Shown in pieces: positions 26,994 to 35,439 of a stretch of DNA of 64,000 nucleotides. The notes beneath the pieces were generated by a model, which did no database searches, had not been told where the DNA came from, and saw only the letters and a program-made list of their open reading frames with translations. This stretch comes from Streptomyces sp. MMG1533. Lineage in GTDB: Bacteria > Actinomycetota > Actinomycetes > Streptomycetales > Streptomycetaceae. Made by a program: the position numbers and the translations under genes. Each line of letters begins with the position of its first letter. The stretch's first letter is position 1. Location of the stretch: the NCBI RefSeq assembly GCF_001279775.1, contig NZ_LGDG01000213.1:186001-250000 (forward strand). The letters are read 5' to 3'.

Positions 26994-27367
26994 TGGCTCA
27001 TGTCCTGATAGCCGACGACGACGCGGACATCCGGGATCTGGTGGCGTTCAAGCTGACCCAGAGCGGTCACCAGGTCACGGCCGTGGAGGACGGCATGGCG
27101 GCGCTCCGGGCGGCGCGTGAGAACACGGTGGACCTGGCACTGCTCGACGTACGGATGCCGGGCATGTCGGGTCTGGATGTATGCCGGGAGCTGCGCGCGG
27201 CGGCCCAGACGGCGACGCTCCCCGTCATCATGATCACCGCCCGGTCCCAGGAGGCGGACGTCGAGGTCGGCTTCGCGGCGGGAGCCGACGACTACATCAT
27301 CAAGCCGTTCAGCCCGCGGGAGCTGTCCAGCAGGGTCACCGCGGTGCTCAGCCGGGTGGAACGGTGA
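26993..27367 (+). CDS. Receiver-only response regulator 2
   Basis: This 124-residue single receiver domain has acidic residues D8-D10 (IADDDAD), phospho-acceptor D52 (LLDVRMPG), the switch Thr in IMITARS and K104 (IIKPFS). It is better conserved than regulator 1. It lacks an output domain, so it should act by protein contact, perhaps with the HEAT-repeat protein or the glycosyltransferase encoded next. The start overlaps the previous stop and its own stop overlaps the next start (TGATG), giving a fully coupled operon. Confidence 0.92.
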   Translation: MAHVLIADDDADIRDLVAFKLTQSGHQVTAVEDGMAALRAARENTVDLALLDVRMPGMSGLDVCRELRAAAQTATLPVIMITARSQEADVEVGFAAGADDYIIKPFSPRELSSRVTAVLSRVER

Positions 27368-28464
27368 TGCCCACCGGCCTCGTCAGCGGCGCGCTGCTGG
27401 GCCTGCTGGCCGTCGTCCTGGCGCTGGGCCTGCTGATAGTCGGCAACCGCCTCGTCCGCAGGTACCGACAGCGCAGACGCGAGCGGATCGCGGCACCGGT
27501 GCGAGGTTCCCTGCTGCAGCTCCTGTGTGCGGAGGAGGACGAGCAGACCGAGCTGCTGCACCGGCTGGCGGAGATCGACAGGCGGACCTGGGTCGCCCTG
27601 GAGCCGACCCTGACGGCGCTGCTGGGCAAGGTCGCCGGCGGAGCCCGTACGGCGCTGGTCCGCCTGTACGAGCTGCGCGGGGCCGCCGTGGACGCCGTCG
27701 CCGACCTGTCGAGCCGCAGCGCGGCGCGGCGGGGGCGCGCCGCGCAGGTGCTCGGCCAGCTCTGCCACCGTCCCGCCGCCCCGTCGCTGTGCCGTCTGCT
27801 GGCCGATCGCGACCCCGAGGTACGCCTGGCCGCCGCACGGGCGCTGGGCCGGTGCGGGGGACCGGAGGCCGTGCCGTACCTGCTGGAGGCCCTCCACGGA
27901 CCGCGGGCCGTGCCGCCCAGCGCGGTCACCAGGGCGCTGATCTCCCTGGGACCGCAGGCACAGCGGAGTGTGGCCGCGGGACTGGAACACCCGGAGCCTC
28001 TCGCCAGAGCCGTGACCATCGAGGTCCTCGGCGCGACCGGCGTGGTCTCCCATACGTCCGAGATCGCCCGCGCACTGCGCGAGGACCCCCAGATCGAGGT
28101 ACGCATCAAAGCGGCGCGCGCGTTGGGCAGGCTGGGCATGCCCGACGGCCTGGAGCCGCTGCTGGCGGCTGTCCGGCCCGGTCGGTCGGTCGCCCTGCGC
28201 ACGGTGGGCGCCGGGGCCCTCGGCAGTCTGGGAGCCGTCGCCGCGACGGGCCCGCTGGCGGAGCTTCTCGGCGATCCCGACCCACATGTGGCAGCCACCG
28301 CGGCTCGCGCGCTGCTGCAGCTCGGCCCGGAAGGGCGGGCCGCGCTGGGCGCGGCGGCCGACGACCGCTCCGGCGCACGGGCCGCCGCCCAGGCCAGAGC
28401 CGTGCTCGCCGAATCGGCGGTCGGTGCCGCACGCCACGACGTCCGCGCGGAGGTGGCGCTGTGA
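27367..28464 (+). CDS. Membrane-anchored HEAT-repeat protein
   Basis: This 365-residue protein has an N-terminal transmembrane helix (about residues 4-25), a basic stretch RRYRQRRRER, and then a cytoplasmic array of HEAT or PBS-lyase-like helical repeats. Repeat motifs include DRDPEVRLAAARALGRCGGPEAVPYLLEA, EVRIKAARALGRLG and DPHVAATAARALLQLG. Such solenoids are scaffolds for protein contacts. It lies between two receiver proteins and a processive glycosyltransferase, with coupled starts and stops. I infer a bridging role between the phospho-signal and the transferase; no enzymatic motif is visible. Confidence 0.87.
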   Translation: MPTGLVSGALLGLLAVVLALGLLIVGNRLVRRYRQRRRERIAAPVRGSLLQLLCAEEDEQTELLHRLAEIDRRTWVALEPTLTALLGKVAGGARTALVRLYELRGAAVDAVADLSSRSAARRGRAAQVLGQLCHRPAAPSLCRLLADRDPEVRLAAARALGRCGGPEAVPYLLEALHGPRAVPPSAVTRALISLGPQAQRSVAAGLEHPEPLARAVTIEVLGATGVVSHTSEIARALREDPQIEVRIKAARALGRLGMPDGLEPLLAAVRPGRSVALRTVGAGALGSLGAVAATGPLAELLGDPDPHVAATAARALLQLGPEGRAALGAAADDRSGARAAAQARAVLAESAVGAARHDVRAEVAL

Positions 28465-29948
28465 TCATGGCGGCCGGCGAACCGTGGGCGTCACTGCTGG
28501 GCGCGGCGCACGCGCTGATCACCGTGTGCGACACCTTGGTGATCGTGTACTTCGTGACCATCAACACCAGCTATCTGGTGCTGATCCTCATCGCTCTCGG
28601 GGAGTTCGTCAGAACGCTGCGCCGGGCTCCCTTCGCGGGCCATGACGAGGCCGCCACCAGCTCCCTCACCCCACCCGTTTCGGTGATCATGCCCGCGCAC
28701 AACGAAGCGGCCGGCATCGTCGAAGCGGTACGGGCCATGCTGCTGCTGCGTTACCCGGAGTTCGAGGTCGTCGTCGTCGACGACGGCTCCACCGACGGCA
28801 CGCTGGAGGCCCTGCAGGACGCCTTCGACCTCGCCGAGGTGGAGTACGTGGTGCCCGACGACGTACCGGTACGCGGCAGGGTCACCTCCGTCCATCTGCC
28901 CAGGGGCGGCCCGGTGCGCCTGGTGGTGGCCCGCAAGGACAACGGCGGCAAGGCCGACGCGCTCAACGTCGGGATCAATGTGGCGCGCTATCCGCTGCTG
29001 TGCATGGTGGACGCCGACTCGATCCTCGACTCCCAAGCGCTGCTCGCGGTGGCCAAACCGTTCTGCGACGATCCGCTGCGGGTGGTCGCCTCCGGCGGCG
29101 TGGTCGGCCTCGCCAACGGCTGCACCGTCGTGGCGGGGCGGGTGGTCGAGGCGCGGGTGCCACCGGACCTGCTCGGACGCGTTCAGGTCGTCGAGTATCT
29201 GCGCGCCTTCCTGCTCGGCCGCACCGGATGGTCCAAGCTCGGCAGCCTGCTGATCATCGCCGGGGCCTTCGGTCTCTTCCGCAAGGACGCGGTCGTGGCG
29301 GTCGGCGGGATGGACCCGGACTGCATCGGCGAGGACGCCGAGCTGGTCATCCGCCTCCACAAGCACATGCGCGAGCAGGGCCGCGACTACCGCATCGTCT
29401 TCGTCTCCGAGCCCATCTCCTGGAGCGAGGCACCCTCGAAGCTGACAGTCCTGGCCCACCAGCGGCGGCGGTGGCACCGCGGCCTGACGGAGATCCTGCT
29501 CAAGCACCGCCGCATGATCGGCAACCCCCGCTACGGCCGCATCGGACTGGTGGCACTGCCCTTCTACGTTGTCTTCGAACTGCTGGCCCCGCTGGTGGAG
29601 CTCGCGGGACTCGTTCTCGTGCCTTTGGGCGTGCTGATCGGCGCGGTGAACCTGGACTTCCTGTGGCGCTTCCTGCTCGCCGCCTACGCCTACGCCGTCG
29701 TCGTCGGCATGGTCTCGGTCGGTGTGGAGGAGTACGCCTTCCACCGGTTCAGGCGGTGGCGGGACGTCTGGGGTGCCCTCGTCGGGGTGGTCGTCGAGAA
29801 CATCGGATACCGCCAGCTGACGGCGTGGTGGCGGCTGCGCGGCATGTGGGACGCGCTGCGCAGGGCGCCCCAGGTGTGGGGTGCCATGACCCGTGCCGGA
29901 TTCGACTCTCCCGACCAGGTGAAGGAGAGCGGAGGTGATCGTGCATGA
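28461..29948 (+). CDS. Processive family 2 glycosyltransferase (exopolysaccharide synthase type)
   Basis: This 495-residue membrane glycosyltransferase has one N-terminal and several C-terminal transmembrane helices around a GT-A domain. The catalytic signatures of processive beta-glycosyltransferases are present: VVDDGSTDG (D107), VDADS (D184), GEDAELVIRLH near residue 290 and QRRRW (Q334). This resembles poly-N-acetylglucosamine and cellulose/chitin-type synthases. No PilZ domain is visible. The GTG start overlaps the HEAT gene stop and follows GGAGG. It would polymerise a surface or extracellular polysaccharide, controlled by the surrounding receivers and kinase. The sugar is not predictable. 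Confidence 0.9.
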   Translation: MIMAAGEPWASLLGAAHALITVCDTLVIVYFVTINTSYLVLILIALGEFVRTLRRAPFAGHDEAATSSLTPPVSVIMPAHNEAAGIVEAVRAMLLLRYPEFEVVVVDDGSTDGTLEALQDAFDLAEVEYVVPDDVPVRGRVTSVHLPRGGPVRLVVARKDNGGKADALNVGINVARYPLLCMVDADSILDSQALLAVAKPFCDDPLRVVASGGVVGLANGCTVVAGRVVEARVPPDLLGRVQVVEYLRAFLLGRTGWSKLGSLLIIAGAFGLFRKDAVVAVGGMDPDCIGEDAELVIRLHKHMREQGRDYRIVFVSEPISWSEAPSKLTVLAHQRRRWHRGLTEILLKHRRMIGNPRYGRIGLVALPFYVVFELLAPLVELAGLVLVPLGVLIGAVNLDFLWRFLLAAYAYAVVVGMVSVGVEEYAFHRFRRWRDVWGALVGVVVENIGYRQLTAWWRLRGMWDALRRAPQVWGAMTRAGFDSPDQVKESGGDRA

Positions 29949-32044
29949 GCCGGATTTCCGTTCGGGGCGGCGGCCGGGTGGCGCACCGGCTCGGCCTCGC
30001 ATTCGGACTGCTGACCCTTCTGATCGCCCTGTGCGGAGCCGGCACGCTGATCGGCGCCCTGGTGCTGGAGAGCCAGCGCGACTGGATCAGCGACCGCGTA
30101 CACCCCGCCGAGGACGACAATCTGCGCCTGCTCAACGCGGGCGTCAGCGCGCAGCGTTCGATGCGGGGCTATTTGATCACGGGTGACCGGAGCGAGCTTG
30201 CCGCCTTCCGCGCGGCCCGGGCCGGCATGCTGTCGATCAGCCAAGACGTCCGTGGGCACGAGGTCGCGGACGAAGACGATCTCGCGACGCAGCAACGACA
30301 GTTCGAGGCGTATCTGCGCGTGGCGGACGACCAGGCGCACGCCACTCCGGGAAGCGCGCAGGCCGTCGCGCTCACCCGTGAGGCCACCCGCCGGTTCGAC
30401 TCGTTCGAGGTGACCAACGCCCGCCTGAGCGACCAGCTGAACGAAGAAGAGCAGCGTCTGGAGAGGCATGCCGACACCGTGATCCGGGCGGGCATCGCCG
30501 GGATCGGCGCCGCGCTGGTCGCGTCCCTCGCCGTGGCCGTGTACACGTCGGTGCACGCCACGCGCGCCCTGACCGGGCCGCTGCGGAGAACCGAGTGGAC
30601 GCTCGGCCGGCTCACCGCGGGAGACCATGCGGCCCGGGCCGAGGTGACGGGGCCGGAGGAGATCGGGGCGGTGGCCCGGTCGGTCAACCTGCTCGCGGAC
30701 GAGGGCGACCGGTTGCGGGCGGTCGAGCAGGAACGGCAGCGACTGTCGACGGCCGCGAGGGAGACCGGCATCCGGATCAGGGACCGTCTTGAGGTCGACT
30801 ATGTCCTCGACGCGGCGTGCGACGGCATCGGCGAGGTCCTGGCCGCCGACTACGTCTTCATCCTGCTCGCCGAGAACGGCGGCTCCGGGTTTCCGTTGGC
30901 CCGGGTGTGGTCCGCGGAGCGGGGCCTGCTGCCCGACGAGGAGCGAAGACGCATACCGACCCTCCCGGCGGACGTGGTCCGCGACCACTACCGGCGGGGA
31001 ACGGCCTGGCTGGTCAACGACCTGCCCCAGTACGTGTCCGACACCAGACCGATCCCAGGTGCCCCCGGCTCCTTCGGGACGACGGGTATGCCGGCCGACA
31101 ACCGCGCCGCCGCGGCGGCGCTGGGCCTGAACTCGGCCGTGATCACCCCCATAGGCGTGGGGGAGGAACCGATCGGTGCCGTGTCCGTGGCCCGTACCAG
31201 CGCCGACCGCCCCTGGCGTCCGGTGGACATCGAAATCGCCGAGTCCATGGCCGGCGGCATCGGCCGGGCGCTGCACACCGCCCTTCTCTACGAGAAGGAG
31301 TCGGGCCTGGTGGACAAGCTGCGCGCCCTGGACAAGGCCAAGAGCGACTTCCTGTCCACCGTCTCCCATGAGCTGCGCACCCCGCTGACCAGCATCGTGG
31401 GATACATCGAGCTTCTGAAGGACGAGGACGCCGGTCCGCTCTCCCCGTCCCAGTTGCACATGCTGGACGTCGTCGACCGCAACGCCAACCGGCTGCGGGC
31501 GTTGATCGAGGACCTGCTCACGCTCTCCAGGATCGATTCGGGAGCGTTCACCTCCCGGAAGACACCGATCGACCTGGGACGGCTGGTGGCCTCGGCGGCC
31601 GACGCGATCAAACCGGCCGCCGAGGCCGCCTCGGTCACACTGGAGACGCGGTGCCCCGAGCAGCCGCTGGTGCTGGAGGCGGACGGCGAACAAATCGACC
31701 GGGTCCTGATGAACCTGCTGTCCAACGCGGTGAAGTTCACCCGCGGTGGCGGGAAAGTCAGCGTACGAGCCGACGCGCAGGACGGGGAGGCGGTCCTGAG
31801 CGTGAGCGACACCGGCATCGGCATCCCCGCGGCCGAGCAGGAGAAGCTCTTCCAGCGGTTCTTCCGCGCCTCGAACGCCACCGAGCAGGCCATCCCGGGC
31901 ACCGGTCTGGGGCTGACCATCGTGCACACGATCGTGGCGAACCACGGCGGCCGGACGGAGGTGCGCTCCGAGGAGGGCCGGGGTACCACGATCACCGCCT
32001 GGCTGCCGCTCACCGGCACGGACGGTGCGGCGGGCTCCGCCTGA
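29945..32044 (+). CDS. Membrane sensor histidine kinase (CHASE3-HAMP-GAF-HisKA-HATPase)
   Basis: This 699-residue kinase has two transmembrane helices (about 15-40 and 178-200) flanking a helical CHASE3-like extracellular domain with RSMRGYLITGD. A HAMP domain, a GAF domain (about 275-435), a dimerisation domain with phospho-acceptor H475 (STVSHELRTPLTSI) and an ATPase domain (LLSNAVKFTRGGG, DTGIGIP, GTGLGLTIV) follow. The ATG overlaps the glycosyltransferase stop (ATGA). It closes the five-gene operon and is the natural phospho-donor of the two lone receivers at its start. Confidence 0.93.
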   Translation: MSRISVRGGGRVAHRLGLAFGLLTLLIALCGAGTLIGALVLESQRDWISDRVHPAEDDNLRLLNAGVSAQRSMRGYLITGDRSELAAFRAARAGMLSISQDVRGHEVADEDDLATQQRQFEAYLRVADDQAHATPGSAQAVALTREATRRFDSFEVTNARLSDQLNEEEQRLERHADTVIRAGIAGIGAALVASLAVAVYTSVHATRALTGPLRRTEWTLGRLTAGDHAARAEVTGPEEIGAVARSVNLLADEGDRLRAVEQERQRLSTAARETGIRIRDRLEVDYVLDAACDGIGEVLAADYVFILLAENGGSGFPLARVWSAERGLLPDEERRRIPTLPADVVRDHYRRGTAWLVNDLPQYVSDTRPIPGAPGSFGTTGMPADNRAAAAALGLNSAVITPIGVGEEPIGAVSVARTSADRPWRPVDIEIAESMAGGIGRALHTALLYEKESGLVDKLRALDKAKSDFLSTVSHELRTPLTSIVGYIELLKDEDAGPLSPSQLHMLDVVDRNANRLRALIEDLLTLSRIDSGAFTSRKTPIDLGRLVASAADAIKPAAEAASVTLETRCPEQPLVLEADGEQIDRVLMNLLSNAVKFTRGGGKVSVRADAQDGEAVLSVSDTGIGIPAAEQEKLFQRFFRASNATEQAIPGTGLGLTIVHTIVANHGGRTEVRSEEGRGTTITAWLPLTGTDGAAGSA

Positions 32045-32583
32045 ACGGCGCTGCCGCGGGTTGCGGGTTGCGGGTGGTTGCGGGTTCGGAGGTGCGGGCG
32101 GCGTAGGTTCCGCCCTGACCGGACTTCAGGGTCCAGTCGTGCAGGGGGATCTGCGGATGGCTGTGGGGGCGAATCCGGTCATCGAGTGCGTGCCTTGCGT
32201 GCCTTGCGTGCCTTGCGTGTCTTGCGTGCCTTGCGTGAGGAGAGCGGGGAGGAGGACGCGCGCAGGCACGCGGTGACGGCCCGTGTGACGGCTGGGCGTT
32301 GCATATGGAAACTGAAGGGCAGTCAGAAGGCCGGCAAGGGAAGCCATGGGTGTGGAGGGGGCCCGGCAACCGGGCCACCCGAATGCCGCAGGCCGACCGC
32401 AACCCCGGGGCGGTGTCCGCTTCCTCGATTTGCGATCTTTAGTGGTTCATTCTTTGCTGGACATGTCCGACGAGCGGATCGCTTGATCTCCGTCATCGCA
32501 CGCCGCACCGAACCCGTCGCGACTGGTCCGTTCGGTGGTCCCGGCCGCGCCTTGAGGTCGTGCCCGAAATGTGGAGGCGGACG
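32045..32583. other. Intergenic region with short repeats
   Basis: This 539-bp gap lies between the sensor kinase and the hybrid kinase. It contains several TTGCGGG units near 32058-32090 and a five-copy 9-nt repeat at 32190-32234. I see no convincing gene; a 39-codon frame from 32157 that reads through the repeat is discussed as a finding. Confidence 0.6.
32190..32234. repeat. Five-copy 9-nt tandem repeat
   Basis: Five adjacent copies of GTGCCTTGC, the fourth with one substitution, lie in the gap upstream of the hybrid kinase. It is a simple-sequence repeat without spacers, so not a CRISPR. Confidence 0.9.
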
Positions 32584-35370
32584 ATGGAACCGGAATCGAC
32601 AGCCAGGCCAGGGCAGTATGCGGCCGACGACGAGGAGCGGTTTCGACTACTGCTCAAGAACTCTCCGGACATGGTCTTCCGCCGGACGATGGAGGGCGTC
32701 TACCGGGAGGTGTCCGCCGCGGGGCAGGCATTTCTCGGCAGTCCGGTCGAGGAGATCGTGGGGACGTCGGTGGAGTCCTGGGTGCATCCGGGCGATGTGG
32801 AGGAATTCGAGTGGGCGGAGCGGGATCTGCTCCGCGACGGCCGGGTGGCGGTGTGTCTGCGTCTGCGGCATACCGACAGGCACTGGATGTGGACGGAGAC
32901 GACGTCCTGGCTGGTGCGGGACCCCTCGGGCGAGCCGTTCGAAGTGCGCGGGTTCGTCCGTGAGGCGGAGGGGCAGCGGCGCAGGGAGGAAGCGCTGCGG
33001 CTGTTGCAGGATCAGGCACGTTCGGTCATCGAGACCGCCCGGGATGCCTTCGTCTCCATCGACGAGGACGGCCTGGTCATCGACTGGAACCTGAGCGCCG
33101 AGAGGCTGTTCGGGTTCAGCCAGCGCGAGGCGATGGGCCGTCCGCTGACGGAGACGATCATTCCTGAGCGGTACCACGCCGCGCACAAGGCCGGTCTCAA
33201 ACGGGTGCTGGCCGGCGGAGAGGCTCATGTGCTGGGCGGTCAGGTCGAACTCACCGCCCGTCATCACGACGGCCACGAGATCCCGGTCGAACTGGCGGTG
33301 TGGCGGCTGAAGTCGGCGAAGGCGCGCTGCTTCAACGCCTTTGTCCGGGACATCAGCGAGCGCAAGCAGGCCGAAGCCGCTCTGGCGGAGGCCCGCGACC
33401 AGGCGATCGCCGCGTCTCAGGCGAAGTCGCAGTTCGTCGCCTCCATGAGCCACGAGATCCGCACTCCCATGAACGGCGTCATCGGGCTGAGCGACCTGCT
33501 GCTGGGCACCGAACTGGATGCCGAGCAGCGACGTTACACCGAGGGCATTCAGGCCGCCGGCACGGCACTGCTGTCGCTGATCAACGACATCCTGGACTTC
33601 TCCAAGCTGGAGGCGGGCAAGCTCGAACTGGACGAGGTCGCCTTCAGCCCGCAGGTGCTGGTGGAGGAGGTCGTCTCGCTGGTGGCGCAGACCGCGCAGG
33701 CGGAGGGCCTGGAACTGCTCAGCGACTGTCACCCCGACCTGCCCGCGATGGTGCTCGGGGACTCCGGTCGATTGCGGCAGATCCTGCTCAATCTGGCGTC
33801 CAACGCGGTGAAGTTCACCAAATCCGGCGAGGTGCTGCTCCGTGCCCGCCCGGCCCCGTCCCGGCCCCCCGCAGAGCAGGCGCCGTGGCTGCAGTTCGAG
33901 GTGGCCGACACCGGCATCGGCATCGCCGCGGCCGATCAGGGGCGGATGTTCGACGCCTTCTCCCAGGCAGATGCCTCCACCACCCGCCGCTACGGAGGCA
34001 CCGGTCTGGGCCTGGCCATCTGCCGCAGGCTCACCGAGGCCATGGGAGGCTCCATCGGCGTCACCAGCCGGATCGGCCAGGGCAGCACCTTCTCCTTCTC
34101 CGTACCGGTTCGCACACCCGACACCCCCGAACAGCCCCCGGCCCCTCCGCACCCCGACATCCTCCGCGGGCTGCGGGTCCTGGTCGTCGACGACAACGAC
34201 ACCAACCGGCTGATCCTCGACACACAGCTGCGCAGATGGCACATCCGGCCCACCATGGTCGCCGGCGGCCCCCAGGCCCTGGTGGCCCTGCACGAGGCAG
34301 AGGCCGCGGGCCGTCCCATCTCCCTCGCCCTTGTCGACATGTACATGCCTGACATGGACGGCCTGGAACTCGCCCGCCGGATCACCACCGACCAGAACTT
34401 CGCCCGCGTACAGCTGCTGCTGCTCACCTCCGGCCCCCCGCCGCCCGCCGTCGAGCTGCAGGCGGCCGGGATCGCCCACAGCCTGTCCAAGCCCGTCCAC
34501 CAGTCCCAGCTCCTGGACGCCCTGGTCGAACTCGCCATCCGGACAACGCCGGTGGCCACGGCGGCTCCGGCAGCGCAGGCCCCCACCGCGCCCAGGACCG
34601 CCCACCGGGGCCATCTCCTGCTGGTCGAGGACAACGAGATCAACCAGATGGTCGCCCAGGGCATGCTCACCCGGCTCGGCTACAGCTTGGACACCGCCGC
34701 CGACGGCGTCCAAGCCCTGCACATGACCGAGGAACACAGTTATCAGGCCGTGCTCATGGACTGCCAGATGCCCAGGATGGACGGCTACAGCGCCACCCGG
34801 GAACTGCGCCGCCGGGAACGGGACGACGGCCGTCACCTGCCGGTGATCGCCATGACCGCCGGTGCCCTCGCCGAGGACCGGGAACGGTGCCTGGCCGCGG
34901 GCATGGACGACTACGTCTCCAAACCCGTCAGCGCCGACGAGCTGGAACAAGCCCTCGCGCGGTGGGTCCAACCCACCGACCCACAGTCGGACGACGAGGA
35001 CCTGCGCGCCTCCATCGAGCAGCGGCTGAACGAACTACGCGGCGCAGGCACTCCGGCCGAGCACGAACTCGTGGACAGGCTGGTGGACCACTTCCTCGTC
35101 CGGGCCCCCGAGATGACCAGCGCACTCTTCCACGCGCTCGACCGCCACGACACGCAGGAGATCGCAGAGCAGGCACACAGCCTCAGAGGCGCTGCCGGCA
35201 ACATGGGCGGCGAGAGCCTCGCCGCCCGTTGCCAGGAGCTGGAGGACCACGCGCGGGCCGGAGATCCGGCCTCACTGGCCGAGACCGCGCCCCGCCTCCA
35301 GGTCGAACTCGACCGCACCTGTCGCGCCCTCGAGACGCTCCGCTCCCACCCTCCCGGCCACGAACCTTGA
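32584..35370 (+). CDS. Hybrid histidine kinase (PAS-PAS-HisKA-HATPase-REC-REC-HPt)
   Basis: This 928-residue cytoplasmic phosphorelay protein has two PAS domains (about 20-130 and 140-260), a kinase dimerisation domain with H290 (SMSHEIRTPMNG), an ATPase domain (NLASNAVKFTKSGE, GTGLGLAI), two receivers with D585 (LVDMYMPDMDG) and D726 (LMDCQMPRMDG), and an HPt domain with H865 (AHSLRGAAGNMGG). This is the BarA/EvgS-like complete relay on one chain, uncommon in Streptomyces. I chose the ATG at 32584 because GGAGG lies six nt upstream. No transmembrane helix is seen. The output regulator is not encoded adjacent. Confidence 0.93.
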   Translation: MEPESTARPGQYAADDEERFRLLLKNSPDMVFRRTMEGVYREVSAAGQAFLGSPVEEIVGTSVESWVHPGDVEEFEWAERDLLRDGRVAVCLRLRHTDRHWMWTETTSWLVRDPSGEPFEVRGFVREAEGQRRREEALRLLQDQARSVIETARDAFVSIDEDGLVIDWNLSAERLFGFSQREAMGRPLTETIIPERYHAAHKAGLKRVLAGGEAHVLGGQVELTARHHDGHEIPVELAVWRLKSAKARCFNAFVRDISERKQAEAALAEARDQAIAASQAKSQFVASMSHEIRTPMNGVIGLSDLLLGTELDAEQRRYTEGIQAAGTALLSLINDILDFSKLEAGKLELDEVAFSPQVLVEEVVSLVAQTAQAEGLELLSDCHPDLPAMVLGDSGRLRQILLNLASNAVKFTKSGEVLLRARPAPSRPPAEQAPWLQFEVADTGIGIAAADQGRMFDAFSQADASTTRRYGGTGLGLAICRRLTEAMGGSIGVTSRIGQGSTFSFSVPVRTPDTPEQPPAPPHPDILRGLRVLVVDDNDTNRLILDTQLRRWHIRPTMVAGGPQALVALHEAEAAGRPISLALVDMYMPDMDGLELARRITTDQNFARVQLLLLTSGPPPPAVELQAAGIAHSLSKPVHQSQLLDALVELAIRTTPVATAAPAAQAPTAPRTAHRGHLLLVEDNEINQMVAQGMLTRLGYSLDTAADGVQALHMTEEHSYQAVLMDCQMPRMDGYSATRELRRRERDDGRHLPVIAMTAGALAEDRERCLAAGMDDYVSKPVSADELEQALARWVQPTDPQSDDEDLRASIEQRLNELRGAGTPAEHELVDRLVDHFLVRAPEMTSALFHALDRHDTQEIAEQAHSLRGAAGNMGGESLAARCQELEDHARAGDPASLAETAPRLQVELDRTCRALETLRSHPPGHEP

Positions 35371-35439
35371 ACCTGGCTGAGGAGCCGCCCGCATACCGCC
35401 GCCCGGGCGCGTACGGGCCGGAGGAGAAAAGGAGAACCT

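Noticed and set aside
32190..32234. Short tandem repeats as a possible CRISPR array
   Set aside because: Units are 9 nt with no spacers, and no cas genes are present.
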